This document shows, piece by piece, positions 49,501 through 60,714 of a stretch of DNA of 64,000 bases. How positions within the stretch are numbered: position 1 is the stretch's first letter; each line of letters begins with the position of its first letter. Under the pieces are notes generated by a model. That model was not told where the DNA came from and did no database searches. It saw only the letters and a program-made list of their open reading frames with translations. A program made the position numbers and the translations under genes. Source of the DNA: Brachionus rotundiformis (Eukaryota; Rotifera; Eurotatoria; Ploima; Brachionidae); the NCBI GenBank assembly GCA_016802295.1, contig JAESIW010000200.1, positions 1,357,327 through 1,421,326 on the forward strand. The letters run 5' to 3'.

Positions 49501-50497
49501 GCTGTTAGAGTCGTCTACCAATGGCACATCCATCAAATTTTTGGAACCCTGTGAACGATCTACCAAATCTGACACGTCTCTTCGAGCGTCAGTAGTTATC
49601 TCAACCATATCATCATCCATGCTTGTGCTGAAATTATCATTGGGATCAAACGGGTTTGTTTGTCTTCGACTGTGTCGTGTGTTCATGTACTGGAAAAAGT
49701 CTTGGTAAACAATAAATTATTACTCACTGCTTGAAAATATAAATTAAAAAATAAAAAATTTCTTTTTTCCTAGTTTATGAAAATAATTAGAATAATTTAT
49801 ATAGCTTTAATAAGACATTCATTCAATTAAAAGATTAATGCGCGCTTTCAAGACAGTTTTATTTGCATTTTTAAAATGTTATAAAAACTGGTTTATAAAT
49901 TCTATTTTAAGAATAAGATATCAAATTTTTTAGAAAATATTTCTAATCACGGAAAAAGGTGATATCTATTTTTACTTGGGTTCATTATTAAAAAATTTAA
50001 AATTATCTTTAAGAATAGTATTTTAAAAATTAAAAGTATTCAAATTTTAATTATTTTTAGACATAAGTCTTTGTTCAAATCATTATTAAAAAATTAAATG
50101 TACCTCTGTAAATTTTAATAAACAAATTAATAATATTTTTAACTTAGTTCTAGTAGTTAAAAAAATAGCAGAATTTTAGGCTAGTTTTTTGAGATATTTA
50201 TCAAGTTAATTACAATAATTTTAAAAAATCATCTATTAATAATATACATGTAATATAAATATATTTTAAATTAGTTTTACTAAATTTAAATTAGAACAAA
50301 ATTAATCTAGTGAAAAAAAAAATTACAACACACATATAATTACCATCATCTTCACTTTTATTTTGATGAACATTCATAAAGTTGTATTCATTGGTATAAT
50401 TATTGATAGTTGAAAGAGGAATTTGGTTCCTTACTGAATCATAATTATTAGAGTTTTCGGCACCATTCATAAGTAGACTCTTTCGTTCGTTCGACAT
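46586..50497 (-). CDS. CLC-3/4/5-type endosomal chloride/proton exchanger
   Basis: Ten exons (50497-50344, 49700-49171, 49118-48957, 48623-48153, 48094-47652, 47600-47476, 47428-47051, 46993-46872, 46813-46719, 46667-46586) encode about 853 residues. A long, polar N-terminus precedes DDFHTIDWLKDLNRDR. CLC signatures follow: GSGLPE, GKEGPFVHVACCCGN (gating Glu), SAASAAGVAVAFGAPIGGVL and LEEVSYYFPLKT (proton-pathway Glu), then KVPSGLLIPSMSIGAIAGR and VSLVVIMFELTGG. Two CBS domains follow: DVMTPRPGDQPL to LRRDLQMAI, and TITDQTPMETVIDMF to GIITKKDVLRH. Both glutamates mark a 2Cl/H exchanger of endosomes or lysosomes, not a plasma-membrane channel. The order and residues match CLC-3/4/5; I cannot assign one of the three. 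The 3'-most exon is very short. Confidence 0.94.
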
Positions 50498-51209
50498 TTA
50501 ACAAAAGTTAAAAAAATTGTCACTTGTTTGATTTTAAAGCATTAATTTTAATTTGAGAAAAATTTGAAAAATTTTGTCATTAACTATTTATCTTAAAAAG
50601 TTAGTTGAATTACGTGCTAAGTTGGAATTATTTTAGCATCATGAAAAATTAATGAATTAATTTGTTCAATTTTTAATTAATTACCTTTTTAATTAAGCCC
50701 ATTTTTTGTGAAAAAGCAATCAATGATCAAAATTCTCAAAGCCGTATAAAGTTTTGGAATTTTTGACTCTGAAACAAAGACAAGGATATAAATGAATCCT
50801 TTGGCGAAAATAAATTATTTTGATAAGAAAAAATCTAATAAATGAGATCTTATGAATATTTAAAAAAAATCTCAGCTAGTATATTGTATATTTTATATTG
50901 ATTTACTTAAATTATTTTTCGTACTAACTATAAAAATTTATGACCTAATAAAAATTTGATAGTTTCTGATCTGACTAATTTTATTTTAAATTAAGCGTCT
51001 ATTAAAAAATAATAATCAATAATATTTTGACTAAATATGATCAGCCAATTAGTTGATTAAATTCTCTTCAATTAAAGATAAATCAATTTTTCTTAATTAT
51101 TTAGTCAAAAAATAATATTGAATTAGCAAAATTAAATTCTAATTAAAATAAAAAAAAATCATCTTTTAATTATTCAAAATATTAGAAGAAATTCGAATTT
51201 ATTAACCGG
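50498..51209. other. Intergenic, no gene seen
   Basis: About 700 bp upstream of the CLC start. It is AT-rich with no open frames of interest and includes the CLC promoter region. Confidence 0.4.
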
Positions 51210-51303
51210 TTCGAAAAGTTAGATTTATCTAAACCGGGTGCTGTTTTTTATTTAGAACTTCGTCTTAACTAACTAAATAAAAACAACTGCATTAAAAACT
51301 TAA
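51210..51303 (+). repeat. Left copy of a direct repeat flanking the second assembly gap
   Basis: The stretch from tcgaaaagttagattt to the first N is repeated on the other side of the gap (51673-51751). The left copy has about 13 extra bases (around cgggtgctgtttt). Confidence 0.85.
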
Positions 51304-51672
51304 NNNNNNNNNNNNNNNNNNNNNNNNNNNNNNNNNNNNNNNNNNNNNNNNNNNNNNNNNNNNNNNNNNNNNNNNNNNNNNNNNNNNNNNNNNNNNNNNN
51401 NNNNNNNNNNNNNNNNNNNNNNNNNNNNNNNNNNNNNNNNNNNNNNNNNNNNNNNNNNNNNNNNNNNNNNNNNNNNNNNNNNNNNNNNNNNNNNNNNNNN
51501 NNNNNNNNNNNNNNNNNNNNNNNNNNNNNNNNNNNNNNNNNNNNNNNNNNNNNNNNNNNNNNNNNNNNNNNNNNNNNNNNNNNNNNNNNNNNNNNNNNNN
51601 NNNNNNNNNNNNNNNNNNNNNNNNNNNNNNNNNNNNNNNNNNNNNNNNNNNNNNNNNNNNNNNNNNNNNNNN
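51304..51672. other. Assembly gap (369 N)
   Basis: Run of N between two copies of the same short sequence, the same layout as the first gap. Confidence 0.99.
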
Positions 51673-51751
51673 TCGAAAAGTTAGATTTATCTAAACTTAT
51701 TTAGAACTTCGTCTTAACAAACTAAATTAAAACAACTGCATTAAAAACTAA
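51673..51751 (+). repeat. Right copy of the direct repeat flanking the second assembly gap
   Basis: Matches 51210-51303 except for the missing 13 bases and a few substitutions. Confidence 0.85.
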
Positions 51752-52572
51752 ATTAGACTAAATAAATTAAATACCACTAAATTTCAGCTACTTTATTAAT
51801 TTTAATGCTAAAAAGATAAACTAGATTCTTGAAATCAAAGTCAAAAAAATTAATTAGATTTATAATTTTCATTCAATAATATTGACTCTTTTTTTGTCAA
51901 AAACTTATCCAGACATCGAAAATCAATTAATTCCTAGTTCAAATAGATTTTTATTTAATACTAATATTAAATTATTGTTTATCAAGTGATATAATTTGAG
52001 TTAGTTTTAGAATTGGAATTGAGAGAAATAGTTGTTTAGTCAATCTTGAAGAAAACTTATATTATAAAATTATAATATTCTACAATAGAAACGATTTTTA
52101 AGCTATTTATCAACAAATAACTCATCGGACCCTAAAGGCTAGTTCATAATTGAAGGAAAGCTTAATTAGAGGTAGAGAATGTCGAAGCGAGAGTCAAAAA
52201 GTCCTATTTTAGTGTTATAATTTGATCAGCAATAATAAAGATTAATCATATTTTGAAAAAAAAATAATTTAAATTAAAAAATTTTGATACTCGAAGATAC
52301 CATGTTTACTTTTTATTTTAATATTAAAAAAATAGTGGACATTCAAATATTATCTTAGGATATTTTTAATCAAAGCCAATTAATTAAGTTATATAGATAA
52401 ATTTTAAAGGCCAGAAAGTAAATTACAAATTTGGTTTATTTTGTTTGTTTTGAATCATCATATTAAAAAAGATCTCGAATGACATTATTATAATTTAGCG
52501 GAAAAATATCTCTTCTACAAATGACTATATAAAGGAAGTTCATATTTCATAGATAAAAGATAAAAGCAACAC
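51752..52572. other. Intergenic, no gene seen
   Basis: About 0.8 kb of AT-rich sequence between the second gap and the LINE-associated direct repeat. No gene, RNA or mobile-element motif was recognised. Confidence 0.4.
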
Positions 52573-52845
52573 AAAAGCTAGATATTATATAATTTTTATT
52601 GAAATGTTTGATTATTTATTTTAAAATAAAGAAAAAAAAATATGTTTAATTAATTAAATTTTAGAGTTATATTTAGCGATTCACCAATTTTATTGATTAT
52701 CTTTTCAGTTATTAGAAAAAGTAACTTTTTGTCAAAATCTTTTAGTTTCTTATCACCAATGAATCATATAATCAAAAACAGCATAATTACTTTTGGAAAA
52801 AAGCCCTAAATGTATAATTGATTTGACAATTCTTTATTTGATTTT
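52573..52845 (+). repeat. Left long direct repeat bordering a LINE (about 273 bp)
   Basis: From aaaagctagatattatataa to about gatttt, this sequence recurs at 53513-54001, directly after the LINE's A-rich tail. The layout is that of a target-site duplication, but it is far longer than usual. The right copy carries an extra block of about 210 bp. Confidence 0.85.
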
Positions 52846-53512
52846 CAAAAAACTTTTTGAAGATGTACGACGTAAAATTATGCCTAAAATTAACTTAATT
52901 CGTAAGATAAAAGGTCTAAAACTCTTCAACTCTATTTTTTATGCAAAATAATATTTAGAAACTATATTCGATCTCAAATTGACTACTTATTCATCCCACT
53001 TTCAAGTTCAACTCAAAAAATTATCAATGATGCACAAAAAATGCAAAACAAAATACTCAGGCATATCAAATACTTCCCACTGAAAACTAAGATCAATACC
53101 ATCCATAAGAGTCTAAATATTGACATGATATCAACTAGATCTGAACAACTGTTGAATAAATTCCTACAAAAACGAGTGGATCACCAGCAACTATTAGAAG
53201 ATTTAAACGACTACCTGACAAACTCTCCTGTTCCAAACAATAAGTTCAACAACTTATTTGAAAATTTTAAAAAATCAATTATCTAGTAAATCGTATAACC
53301 CTTAGTTACCTATCAACTTTATATTTTAAAAATTTAATTTATATTATTTTATTCTGCTATAATCATTTTTGTGCTCTGATGTTTACATAAAGTTTCACTT
53401 TTCTTTAATATTTAATTCAATATTTTAAACGTTAGGCTAAAAAGAATGACTATGATCCATTCTGAGTGGCCTGAGGACTTCCTCAAATAATATTTTAAAT
53501 AAATAAATAAAT
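52846..53512 (+). mobile_element. 5'-truncated non-LTR retrotransposon (LINE, Jockey/CR1-like) with tail
   Basis: The frame reads KINLIRKIKGLKL, then after an apparent frameshift FRNYIRSQIDYLFIPLSSS, QKMQNKILRHIKYFPLKTK and RSEQLLNKFLQKRV, ending at 53286. The order (KINLIRKLKG, RSQIDY, LQ/MQNK-LR, R-x-x-L-x-x-F) is the C-terminal part of animal LINE reverse transcriptases. A 3'-UTR of about 225 bp follows and ends in an (AAAT)n tract at about 53497-53512, where the right direct repeat begins. The 5' end of the element is missing. It is probably dead because of truncation and the frame break. Confidence 0.75.
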
Positions 53513-54001
53513 AAAAGCTAGATATTATATAATTTTTATTGAAATGTTTGATTATTTATTTTAAAATAAAGAAAAAAAAATATGTTTAATTAATTAATTA
53601 AATTTTAGAGTTATATTTTGCGATTCACCAATTTTATTGATTATCTTTTCAGTTATTAGAAAAAGTTACTTTTTATGTTAAACTTTAGTACATTAGCATT
53701 TGATTTTGATAAAAAATAATTTCCAATACTCAATAATGAAATAAGTGTAATTATTATCTGTTTACAGGAGGAAAGGAGAATCGAATAGGCCACTTTATTC
53801 CTACTATATTATTAGAGACTTAAAAATAGGTCTTAGTTTTTCGTACTTCTTTATTCAAGATGTCTTGAGCATAAGGTTTGACGCATGTCAAAATCTTTTA
53901 GTTTCTTATCACCAATGAATCATATAATCAAAAACAGCATAATTACTTTTGGAAAAAAGCCCTAAATGTATAATTGATTTGACAATTATTTATTTGATTT
54001 T
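53513..54001 (+). repeat. Right long direct repeat bordering the LINE, with an internal insertion
   Basis: It matches the left copy (52573-52845) at its two ends. A block of about 210 bp (roughly 53675-53886) is present only here, flanked by atgt on both sides. That block is either an insertion in this copy or a deletion from the left one. Confidence 0.8.
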
Positions 54002-54605
54002 GACAAATTTTTATCTAATATTAAACACGAATCTATTTGATATAATTTTAAAACTCAAAAATTATGCAATAACGCCGGGTTCTAACATGACCCCGCATAA
54101 ACATGTGGAAATAAAAAAAAATTAAGTTGACCGTAGAATATTATCTATTATTATTATTAATTTATCTCGTTTACTTAATTGTAGAAATTTTGAGAAATTG
54201 ATTTTGGTACACCAATTTGTCGAGCGGAACAATCTATTCTTGTCATTAAATATATATCATTCAAATAATAAATAATAATATAGTTTAATTTATTAAGTTT
54301 TTAAATTAAATTAAAAAGAAGTAGTTTTTATTATTTTATTTTCTTTCAAATCCTAATTAAAATAAACTGCAAAAAAAAATTCAGTTAACGACAAAATTTA
54401 GAAAAATATATAAAAAAAAATTATTCATAAAATAATTATCGAAGAAAAAGTATTGACTCATTTCATGATATATTAAATAAACAAAAATTATTATTCAAAA
54501 AAATAATTTCATTTATTTTTTGGTAAATGAGAATAAAATTAAATAAGTAAAACGAAAGGTAATATCAATAGTAAGAACAAAGTAAAACATTTAAAATTTA
54601 TTATT
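54002..54605. other. Intergenic, no gene seen
   Basis: About 600 bp downstream of the FAF2 stop (minus-strand gene). It contains an isolated GC-richer patch at about 54071-54103 (acgccgggttc, atgaccccgc) whose origin I cannot tell. Confidence 0.4.
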
Positions 54606-56163
54606 CTAAGCATCTTGGTCTAAAATATAAATTAAGATTGGTTTTTCGATACCGACGTCACTAATTGATGTCTGAGTATCTTCATTGCACTCAATTATCT
54701 GATTTGGTTGAAGCAAATTTAATTCAAAATTTAAAGGACATTGGTCATTACTGAACACAAATTTATACAATTCGCTCGATGGTTCGCTCTTTAGAAAAAC
54801 TCGATTTATTCTAGAACCATCCGGATATTTAAAAGCAATCCTGATTGCCTCTGGATCTTTTGAATCATGCTCCACTTTTGTCTGGTAATACTTTTTGTAC
54901 TCGGCTTTACGCTCAATTTTTCTCTACAAATAAAATTTTGATAAAATTTTAAACACAATTTAAATATCTCACTTTAAGATTTTCTTCTTCTTCTTGTTTC
55001 CTCTGTCTCTCATCCTCTTCAGCCTTTCTCAAAGCCTCTCTTTCCTCTTGCTTTTTTTTCTCTTTTTCTCTATCTATTCTCAGCGATTCCTGAAAAGCTT
55101 CGTTTTGTTGCTTTCTTATCTCTTGGGTCTGAGCCCTTTCATTTTGTTCATTTCGAGCAACGATCAGCTCTGGCTCTTGCTCATTTATTAATCTTCTGAG
55201 GCCTGTAATTAATTTGTTAGGTGGAATGGCTCCTTCTACTTTAGTGACTATGGTCATTTTATTCCGTTTAGGCAAAAGAATGGCCATTGCAGGACACCTC
55301 GATGCTTTAATTGATTTGTATGCTTTTGCACCTTCTGGCAATTTTTTCGCACATGCCCAGAACAAAACATCTTTCTGGTGTAAATAAGCTAATAGTTCTT
55401 GATTAGTGAGATTTTCACTATTTATTAATAAAATTAATAATTTTATTTTTTATTAATTTCACATGTTGAAAATATACTTGGCAAATTTAATTGAGTGAGT
55501 ATCCTCGTTAGAATGAATGTAAACAATTAAAAATTTTAGTTCTCGTTTAGCTAGATCAAGAGCTTGGGAATACGACATGGTCAGAAAATCAGGATGGTTT
55601 GTGCCAAATTTTTCATCAAAATGACTTATAAATTCCCTAATATTAGACATTGGATCATAGTTGTCAGGAATTGTGTCCTCTGTTAGGAAAAAACGAAAAA
55701 TTGGAGCCAGAAAAGTTCTAAAAATGAACCGAATAGGTATGGATATTAGAGTAAATGCCCATTGGAAAAATCCTTGAGGTGCAACTGTTTGATCAATATA
55801 ATTAGAAGCTTGAATTTCGAAGTTTACGGCTGGTATTTGGTTTTCATTCAAAGAATAAGTAGATTGGCTCGGTCGTATCGGCGGATTTGGCGGTGGTAAA
55901 TTATTTTCAAATGTGCTTTGAACTGCTCTCTAAAAATTAGAAATTTATTTTGGAATTTGGTAATCTGGCGTTATATTAGAAATTTTCCTACTTCAACGTC
56001 CCATTGGAACGCTTCAAGAATTCTCACGCATTCCTCAATTGAGCTGTGAGTTATATCCTTGATAAAACTGATTAGCCAGTTAATTGATTATTAAATTTTA
56101 TCTTACTTGAAAATGTTGTAGTTTTTCGGTTTGTTCAAGTGTAAGATTTTCTTGATCAGCCAT
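54606..56163 (-). CDS. FAF2: FAS-associated factor 2 / UBXD8 (ERAD and lipid-droplet UBX protein)
   Basis: Five exons (56163-56107, 56057-55992, 55929-55463, 55417-54973, 54923-54606) encode about 450 residues (human 445). The N-terminal UBA (LTLEQTEKLQHFQDIT, IEECVRILEAFQWDVERAVQ) is followed by a hydrophobic hairpin (GFFQWAFTLISIPIRFIFRT) that inserts into ER or lipid-droplet membrane from one side. Next are a UAS thioredoxin-like domain (YSQALDLAKRELKFLIVYIH), a long charged coiled coil (DREKEKKKQEEREALRKAEE) and a C-terminal UBX domain (AIRIAFKYPDGSRINRVFL) that binds p97/VCP. It recruits p97 to ubiquitinated ER substrates. Domain order and spacing match the family throughout. Confidence 0.95.
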
Positions 56164-57203
56164 AGTAATTTCAAAAAAATACTTTTATTATTTAGAATTT
56201 TGAAATCTTTTCATTAATCAAATAAATAAATCTATGGATATATTAATATTTATATATTGGAAAAAAAAACTCTATATAGAAATAATAATCATAATTTCTA
56301 TTTCAAATTTTTGCAAAATTGCAGCTGATAAAAACTTGAAAAATTTGTCTTACCAAGATAATTTTTTTTAATTTAATATGAATTTAATTAGTCTTTAAAG
56401 AAAATTATTTTCTAAACAAATCTATTTCGTTAATTAAATATTTTTAATTATTAAATTTACTCAATTTATAACAATCTAAAAAATATTAACTTTAAAAATA
56501 GACCAATATAAAATTTTTTGAACTCAATCGGTCTTTTTTTAAGCATAGATGTATTGCAAAATTCCCAAAACTAAATATCTAAGGCAAATTGCGGATCCTT
56601 GGGAACATTATAAGTTTTTTTTCCAAAATTCATAATGCGAATAGAAGATGAATATATAAAGACTGATCTTCGATTAGAATTGAGATCTAATTTTTTCCTA
56701 ATACTTTATTATTTGAAATGTTGTTAAAAATTTTTCATCAGATAGAAATTTTTTATCACCTATGATTACAATTGGTTCAATTTACCACGATTTGCTCTTG
56801 ATCTGCTTTCTTCTATCAGATGCACATTATAGCTGGTATATTAAATCATTCAGCTATTTTACCATCCTCTTTATTGCTTTATTTCTTAAAATTAAATTTT
56901 CATTTTAATAAAATAATATTTCTTACAAATCTTAAGGTTAAAGAGTCAATAATTGACTTATTATTTGAAAATTATCTTATTAATATATAATTAAAATGAA
57001 GAAATTTTATAAGTAATATTTCAAATGATGTTGTTAATGTTGTCTAGTGCTTAATTGATTTCTAGATTGGTTTTGAAATTAATTTTAAAAAAAAAGGCTT
57101 TATTAACTAGAATTAGAAAAAAAGTTATTAAAATAGTTTTAAATCAAAATTTTACAAAAATACGATTTTTTTTTGAAAATTTTTATCTATTTTCTTGATT
57201 TGT
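56164..57203. other. Intergenic, no gene seen
   Basis: About 1.0 kb, AT-rich, holding the FAF2 promoter and the 3' flank of the DEG/ENaC gene. No gene seen. Confidence 0.45.
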
Positions 57204-58637
57204 TTACTGACAAATTTTATTTTTGTTAAAGAAAAGTAAAATTATCTTGATAATTGAATCAAATATTTCCACTATACTCAAAAAACTAATTCCAATACAA
57301 AGACCTAAAAATCCACCTGTTTCAGCAACTAATTGCTCAACTGTCTTAGCTGGTATTTCTTCTATTGTTGTTGTGGCTATCTCATCAAAATAGATATTCA
57401 CTGCCAAAACAGATTTATCAATGGATTCAAGAACAAGGCCTCTTTTTGACTGATTTAAAGCTAAGTCGTATCCAACAAGAATTTTCTTGTAAAATGGAGA
57501 TGGAAAATTGAATTGAGACTTTTGATAAAAATATTTCATAGAATAGCATTCTTCTGGACACTGGTCAAAACATTCCAAGTTCTCTGACGAGTGGCTCATT
57601 GATTTTCGATACTCTAAGACACAATTGATAAATTTTTCAAAGGTACATATTTGATCAAGTTCAATGTAAAAATAATCAGGATCATAGCATCCACACTTTT
57701 TATACACATTTCTATGATAGCAAATGTTTAAGCATCCTTTTTGCTGGTATTGTTTGTACAATTGGACAGTTTCTGCGTATAAATTTGAATTAAATGAATC
57801 AGTAGAGGATTTTTCTTCTACGCAATTGCTGTATGGTTTTGGCTGTTTTTTAATCATGAATTGGTTTAAAGCAATGTTTGTTTCAAATCCACTTGGCAAA
57901 CTAATTCCCTCTAGTTCACCAATTGCTACGTCCGACCAATTATGGATAAATAATTCAATGCCAGTTGATTTGTGAATGTCATATTCAATTGTTGGTTCAC
58001 CGATGTAAAGCTCAAGAGAAAGGCCATTTTTTTTCCCAGGCATTCCAATATTTCTAATACCAGAAGTTCTATTTCCATTAAATTTATAACAGAATCCATA
58101 CTTTGGTGAGTAAAATGTATCAAAGTCTGATTTAGAGCATTTATTTTGATTGAATTGACAATTGATTAGCATATAATCAAGACTAAAACCTACTAAATCT
58201 AGTTGATTTTTGTAGACAATTATTTTTTCTTGTGTAAAAAAGTTAGCATATGTCATTAAATTTTGATAGTCAAGAATATTTTCAGGTTGGAAAACGAAAA
58301 AACTTAATTGAAATAGCCCCAATTTCATTTTATCACTCAAATTACTCTTTGAATTGATGTTAAATGGAAATTGGTTACAGAACGAAATGGCTGGAAATTG
58401 AATTTGATTAACTCGTTCATATTTTACTACAGTATTGGTCTTGTATTCGAAAAAATCTCTAAAATTTTTTGTTAAACAATATACACAATATGAAGATGAT
58501 ACCATTAAGCTAATGATCCATAAAGTTTTAAGTAGAATATTCTTGCTTCGAATGATATTCGGAATACCATGACTGGTCGATGTTTCGATATTTTCGATTA
58601 GAATCTTTTTGATATCAGATATAATGGATTTTTTCAT
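57204..58637 (-). CDS. DEG/ENaC-family sodium channel subunit, intronless
   Basis: One uninterrupted frame of 477 codons. The HG gating motif is at residues 23-24 (TSHGIPNII), followed by TM1 (LLKTLWIISLMVSSSYCVYC). The extracellular domain begins with the family's FPAISFCNQFPFN and has many cysteines, including the CLNICYHRNVYKKCGCYDPD block and the ECFDQCPEECYS region. TM2 holds GGFLGLCIGISFLSIVEIFD, with the G-x-S selectivity filter (GIS). It should form trimeric, amiloride-sensitive type cation channels gated by peptide, acid or mechanical input; the ligand cannot be told from sequence. Length is within the 450-600 range for the family. It has no introns, unlike most neighbours. Confidence 0.93.
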   Translation of the reverse strand: MKKSIISDIKKILIENIETSTSHGIPNIIRSKNILLKTLWIISLMVSSSYCVYCLTKNFRDFFEYKTNTVVKYERVNQIQFPAISFCNQFPFNINSKSNLSDKMKLGLFQLSFFVFQPENILDYQNLMTYANFFTQEKIIVYKNQLDLVGFSLDYMLINCQFNQNKCSKSDFDTFYSPKYGFCYKFNGNRTSGIRNIGMPGKKNGLSLELYIGEPTIEYDIHKSTGIELFIHNWSDVAIGELEGISLPSGFETNIALNQFMIKKQPKPYSNCVEEKSSTDSFNSNLYAETVQLYKQYQQKGCLNICYHRNVYKKCGCYDPDYFYIELDQICTFEKFINCVLEYRKSMSHSSENLECFDQCPEECYSMKYFYQKSQFNFPSPFYKKILVGYDLALNQSKRGLVLESIDKSVLAVNIYFDEIATTTIEEIPAKTVEQLVAETGGFLGLCIGISFLSIVEIFDSIIKIILLFFNKNKICQ

Positions 58638-59309
58638 TTTTTTAAAAACTTAAAAATTGATTTAGAAATTCAGTCTATAAAAGCATTTGCATTAGCATTT
58701 CCTATTGGTAAAATTTTTCAATTTCCAAAGCGTGCCGGATTTTGTTGATATTTATGGTGACAAAAATTAAAAGTAGATTAGTTACTATTAGCTTTTTGGT
58801 TAATTTATATAAATTGTTTTTTTAAATATTGGCTAGAAAATATCATAAGTTCTTTTTAGCTCAAGTTTCCGGGAATTTTTGGTAAAATTATTTCATACAC
58901 ATTAAACCAAAAAAGAATGTAATCGTCGCCAAATTTATAAATAAGTTTATTTTTGACTTTAATAAAACTTTTATTTTAAGGAAAACAAAATAACTTTAAT
59001 AACTAGGAATTAAATCATTAAATTAAAATATTGAGTAGCTTTATTTAGATTATTGATTTTTCTAATTTCGAATGAGAAATAACTTTGCTGGAAACTTTCA
59101 AATTTTTTTTATCTTTGAAAATCAAAGAATTAAAAAGAAAGCTTATCGAAGTTTCATTTTTAATTAAATAAATTGCTGTACATTTAAATTGTCTAATTTT
59201 TTTTAACTTCTCTTGGATATAAAATATAAAATAATGATATAAAATAATCTCTTGGATATAAACCTAATAACTAGATATAAAAATTAAGTAATCTTGTTTA
59301 TAAAATTAG
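58638..59309. other. Intergenic or 5' part of the next gene
   Basis: Divergent spacer. A short frame starting ATG at about 59071 (MRNNFAGNFQIFFIF) could be a first exon of the next gene, with a weak donor that is phase-compatible with 59310, but I cannot confirm it. Confidence 0.3.
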
Positions 59310-59891
59310 AAGAATTTATACAAAAAATAAAAAATGACTTGGATTTTCCAAACTTTAGCTTTGACCATCAATTCCACTTTAAATATGATTCTATTTATTA
59401 CTTGGTATTCAGATTACGTTTTTGGAAAATATTGGTTCAAGTAATATTTTTATCAATCATTATTAACTCTGTTGTATTTTAATGTATTTCTTTAGGTATA
59501 CTTTTAAGAGTTCCAAAGAATTTGAAATTCTGAATGAGGAAAAAAATATCTTAATTTCTTGTATCAATGCTTTTTTCTCGTTTCTCATTTATAACCTTCT
59601 GTTGATTTTTTTAATCAAGTAATAATTAAAAATAATAAGTTCAAGTTTTAATTAAATTCTTTAAGCAACATATATGCCCCGATTCGTTTAGATGAGATGA
59701 TTTTATTTTCATTAACAATAGTAGCTATCAACGCATTGATAGAATATCCTCACGTTGAACTCGAATTTCGGTCTTATTACGCATTTTTAATTAATTTAGG
59801 CTTCAAATTTGTATCCACGAACATATCTGTTTTGATCTTTAGATTATTTTTTTATAATCAAAAATTCAAGAATTATAAAAATTTATTCTAA
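59310..59891 (+). CDS. Unrecognised multi-pass membrane protein (5' end unresolved)
   Basis: At least three exons are supported by phase-compatible joins: 59310 to about 59440, then about 59508-59621, then about 59666-59891. The segments read DLDFPNFSFDHQFHFKYDS, then SSKEFEILNEEKNILISC into a hydrophobic stretch, then NIYAPIRLDEMILFSLTI and a Phe/Leu-rich end, YYAFLINLGFKFVSTN to TAA. Three or more membrane helices are likely. No in-frame ATG opens the first exon, so an upstream exon must exist. The protein is small (about 155 residues seen) and matches no family I know. It could be part of a larger gene or a lineage-specific membrane protein. Confidence 0.45.
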
Positions 59892-60714
59892 AATGTCAAT
59901 ATTTTTTTTTAAATAAATTAATATATTAATTCAAATAATACTCTTTTTCAAATTTAAATTTTCTAACGAAAAAATCGAATATTTTCTTCAAAATTACAGC
60001 TGAATTAACTGAGATATATTTAATTATTTTTGCCTCATCCTAACCGTAAACCTGACCAGAGAACCACATAACCACAATTACCCTAAAAGACTTGGTAAGA
60101 ATATTTCCAAGTCACAAATAACAAATCAAAATCAAGCTATTTAGAAAATAAAAAAACTAAAATAAAAAATCTGATTTATTTATTGTTTTTTTGAAGAAAT
60201 GGTAAATTTAAAAAACCAATTTTTGTTATAAACAGATCAGTGAAACTTTAATTAAATATTTTTTTTAACAAAATATTTTAAAATTATCTATTAATCTTTT
60301 TCAATTAAGATTTTTTTAATAAAACGATTTTTTTAGGATAAAATAATTTCTTAAGTTAAATTATTCAAATATTATTTATTTAGACTTTAAAAATAGATAT
60401 TCCATTCAAGCATTACTTATAATATTCATTATTTTATTAAAATAATTTGATGTTAAGTAATTAAAATTTTAAAAATAATTTTGTTCAAACGAAGAGAAAA
60501 GTTTAATCGAAAGCAATCATTTTATTTAAAATTAATAACTAAAATTAATTGATGCAACTCACCTGAATATTTCTATTTACCATTTAACAAAAATGGTTAA
60601 CAAGTTGACTTGAGCCATTATTTATTTTACCAACAAATTATAAAAGCTTGAAAAATTTGAGTGCAATACATTGACGAAATAAAAACATTTATTTAGCCTT
60701 TGAAGTATTTTTCG
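59892..60714. other. Intergenic, no gene seen
   Basis: About 0.8 kb of AT-rich spacer upstream of the TIR gene. An atttag acceptor-like site just before 60697 suggests a 5'-UTR exon for it. Confidence 0.4.

Noticed and set aside
60700..60714. TTG start for the TIR gene
   Set aside because: ATG at 60715 in the same frame is the conventional start; the bases before it look like a splice acceptor.
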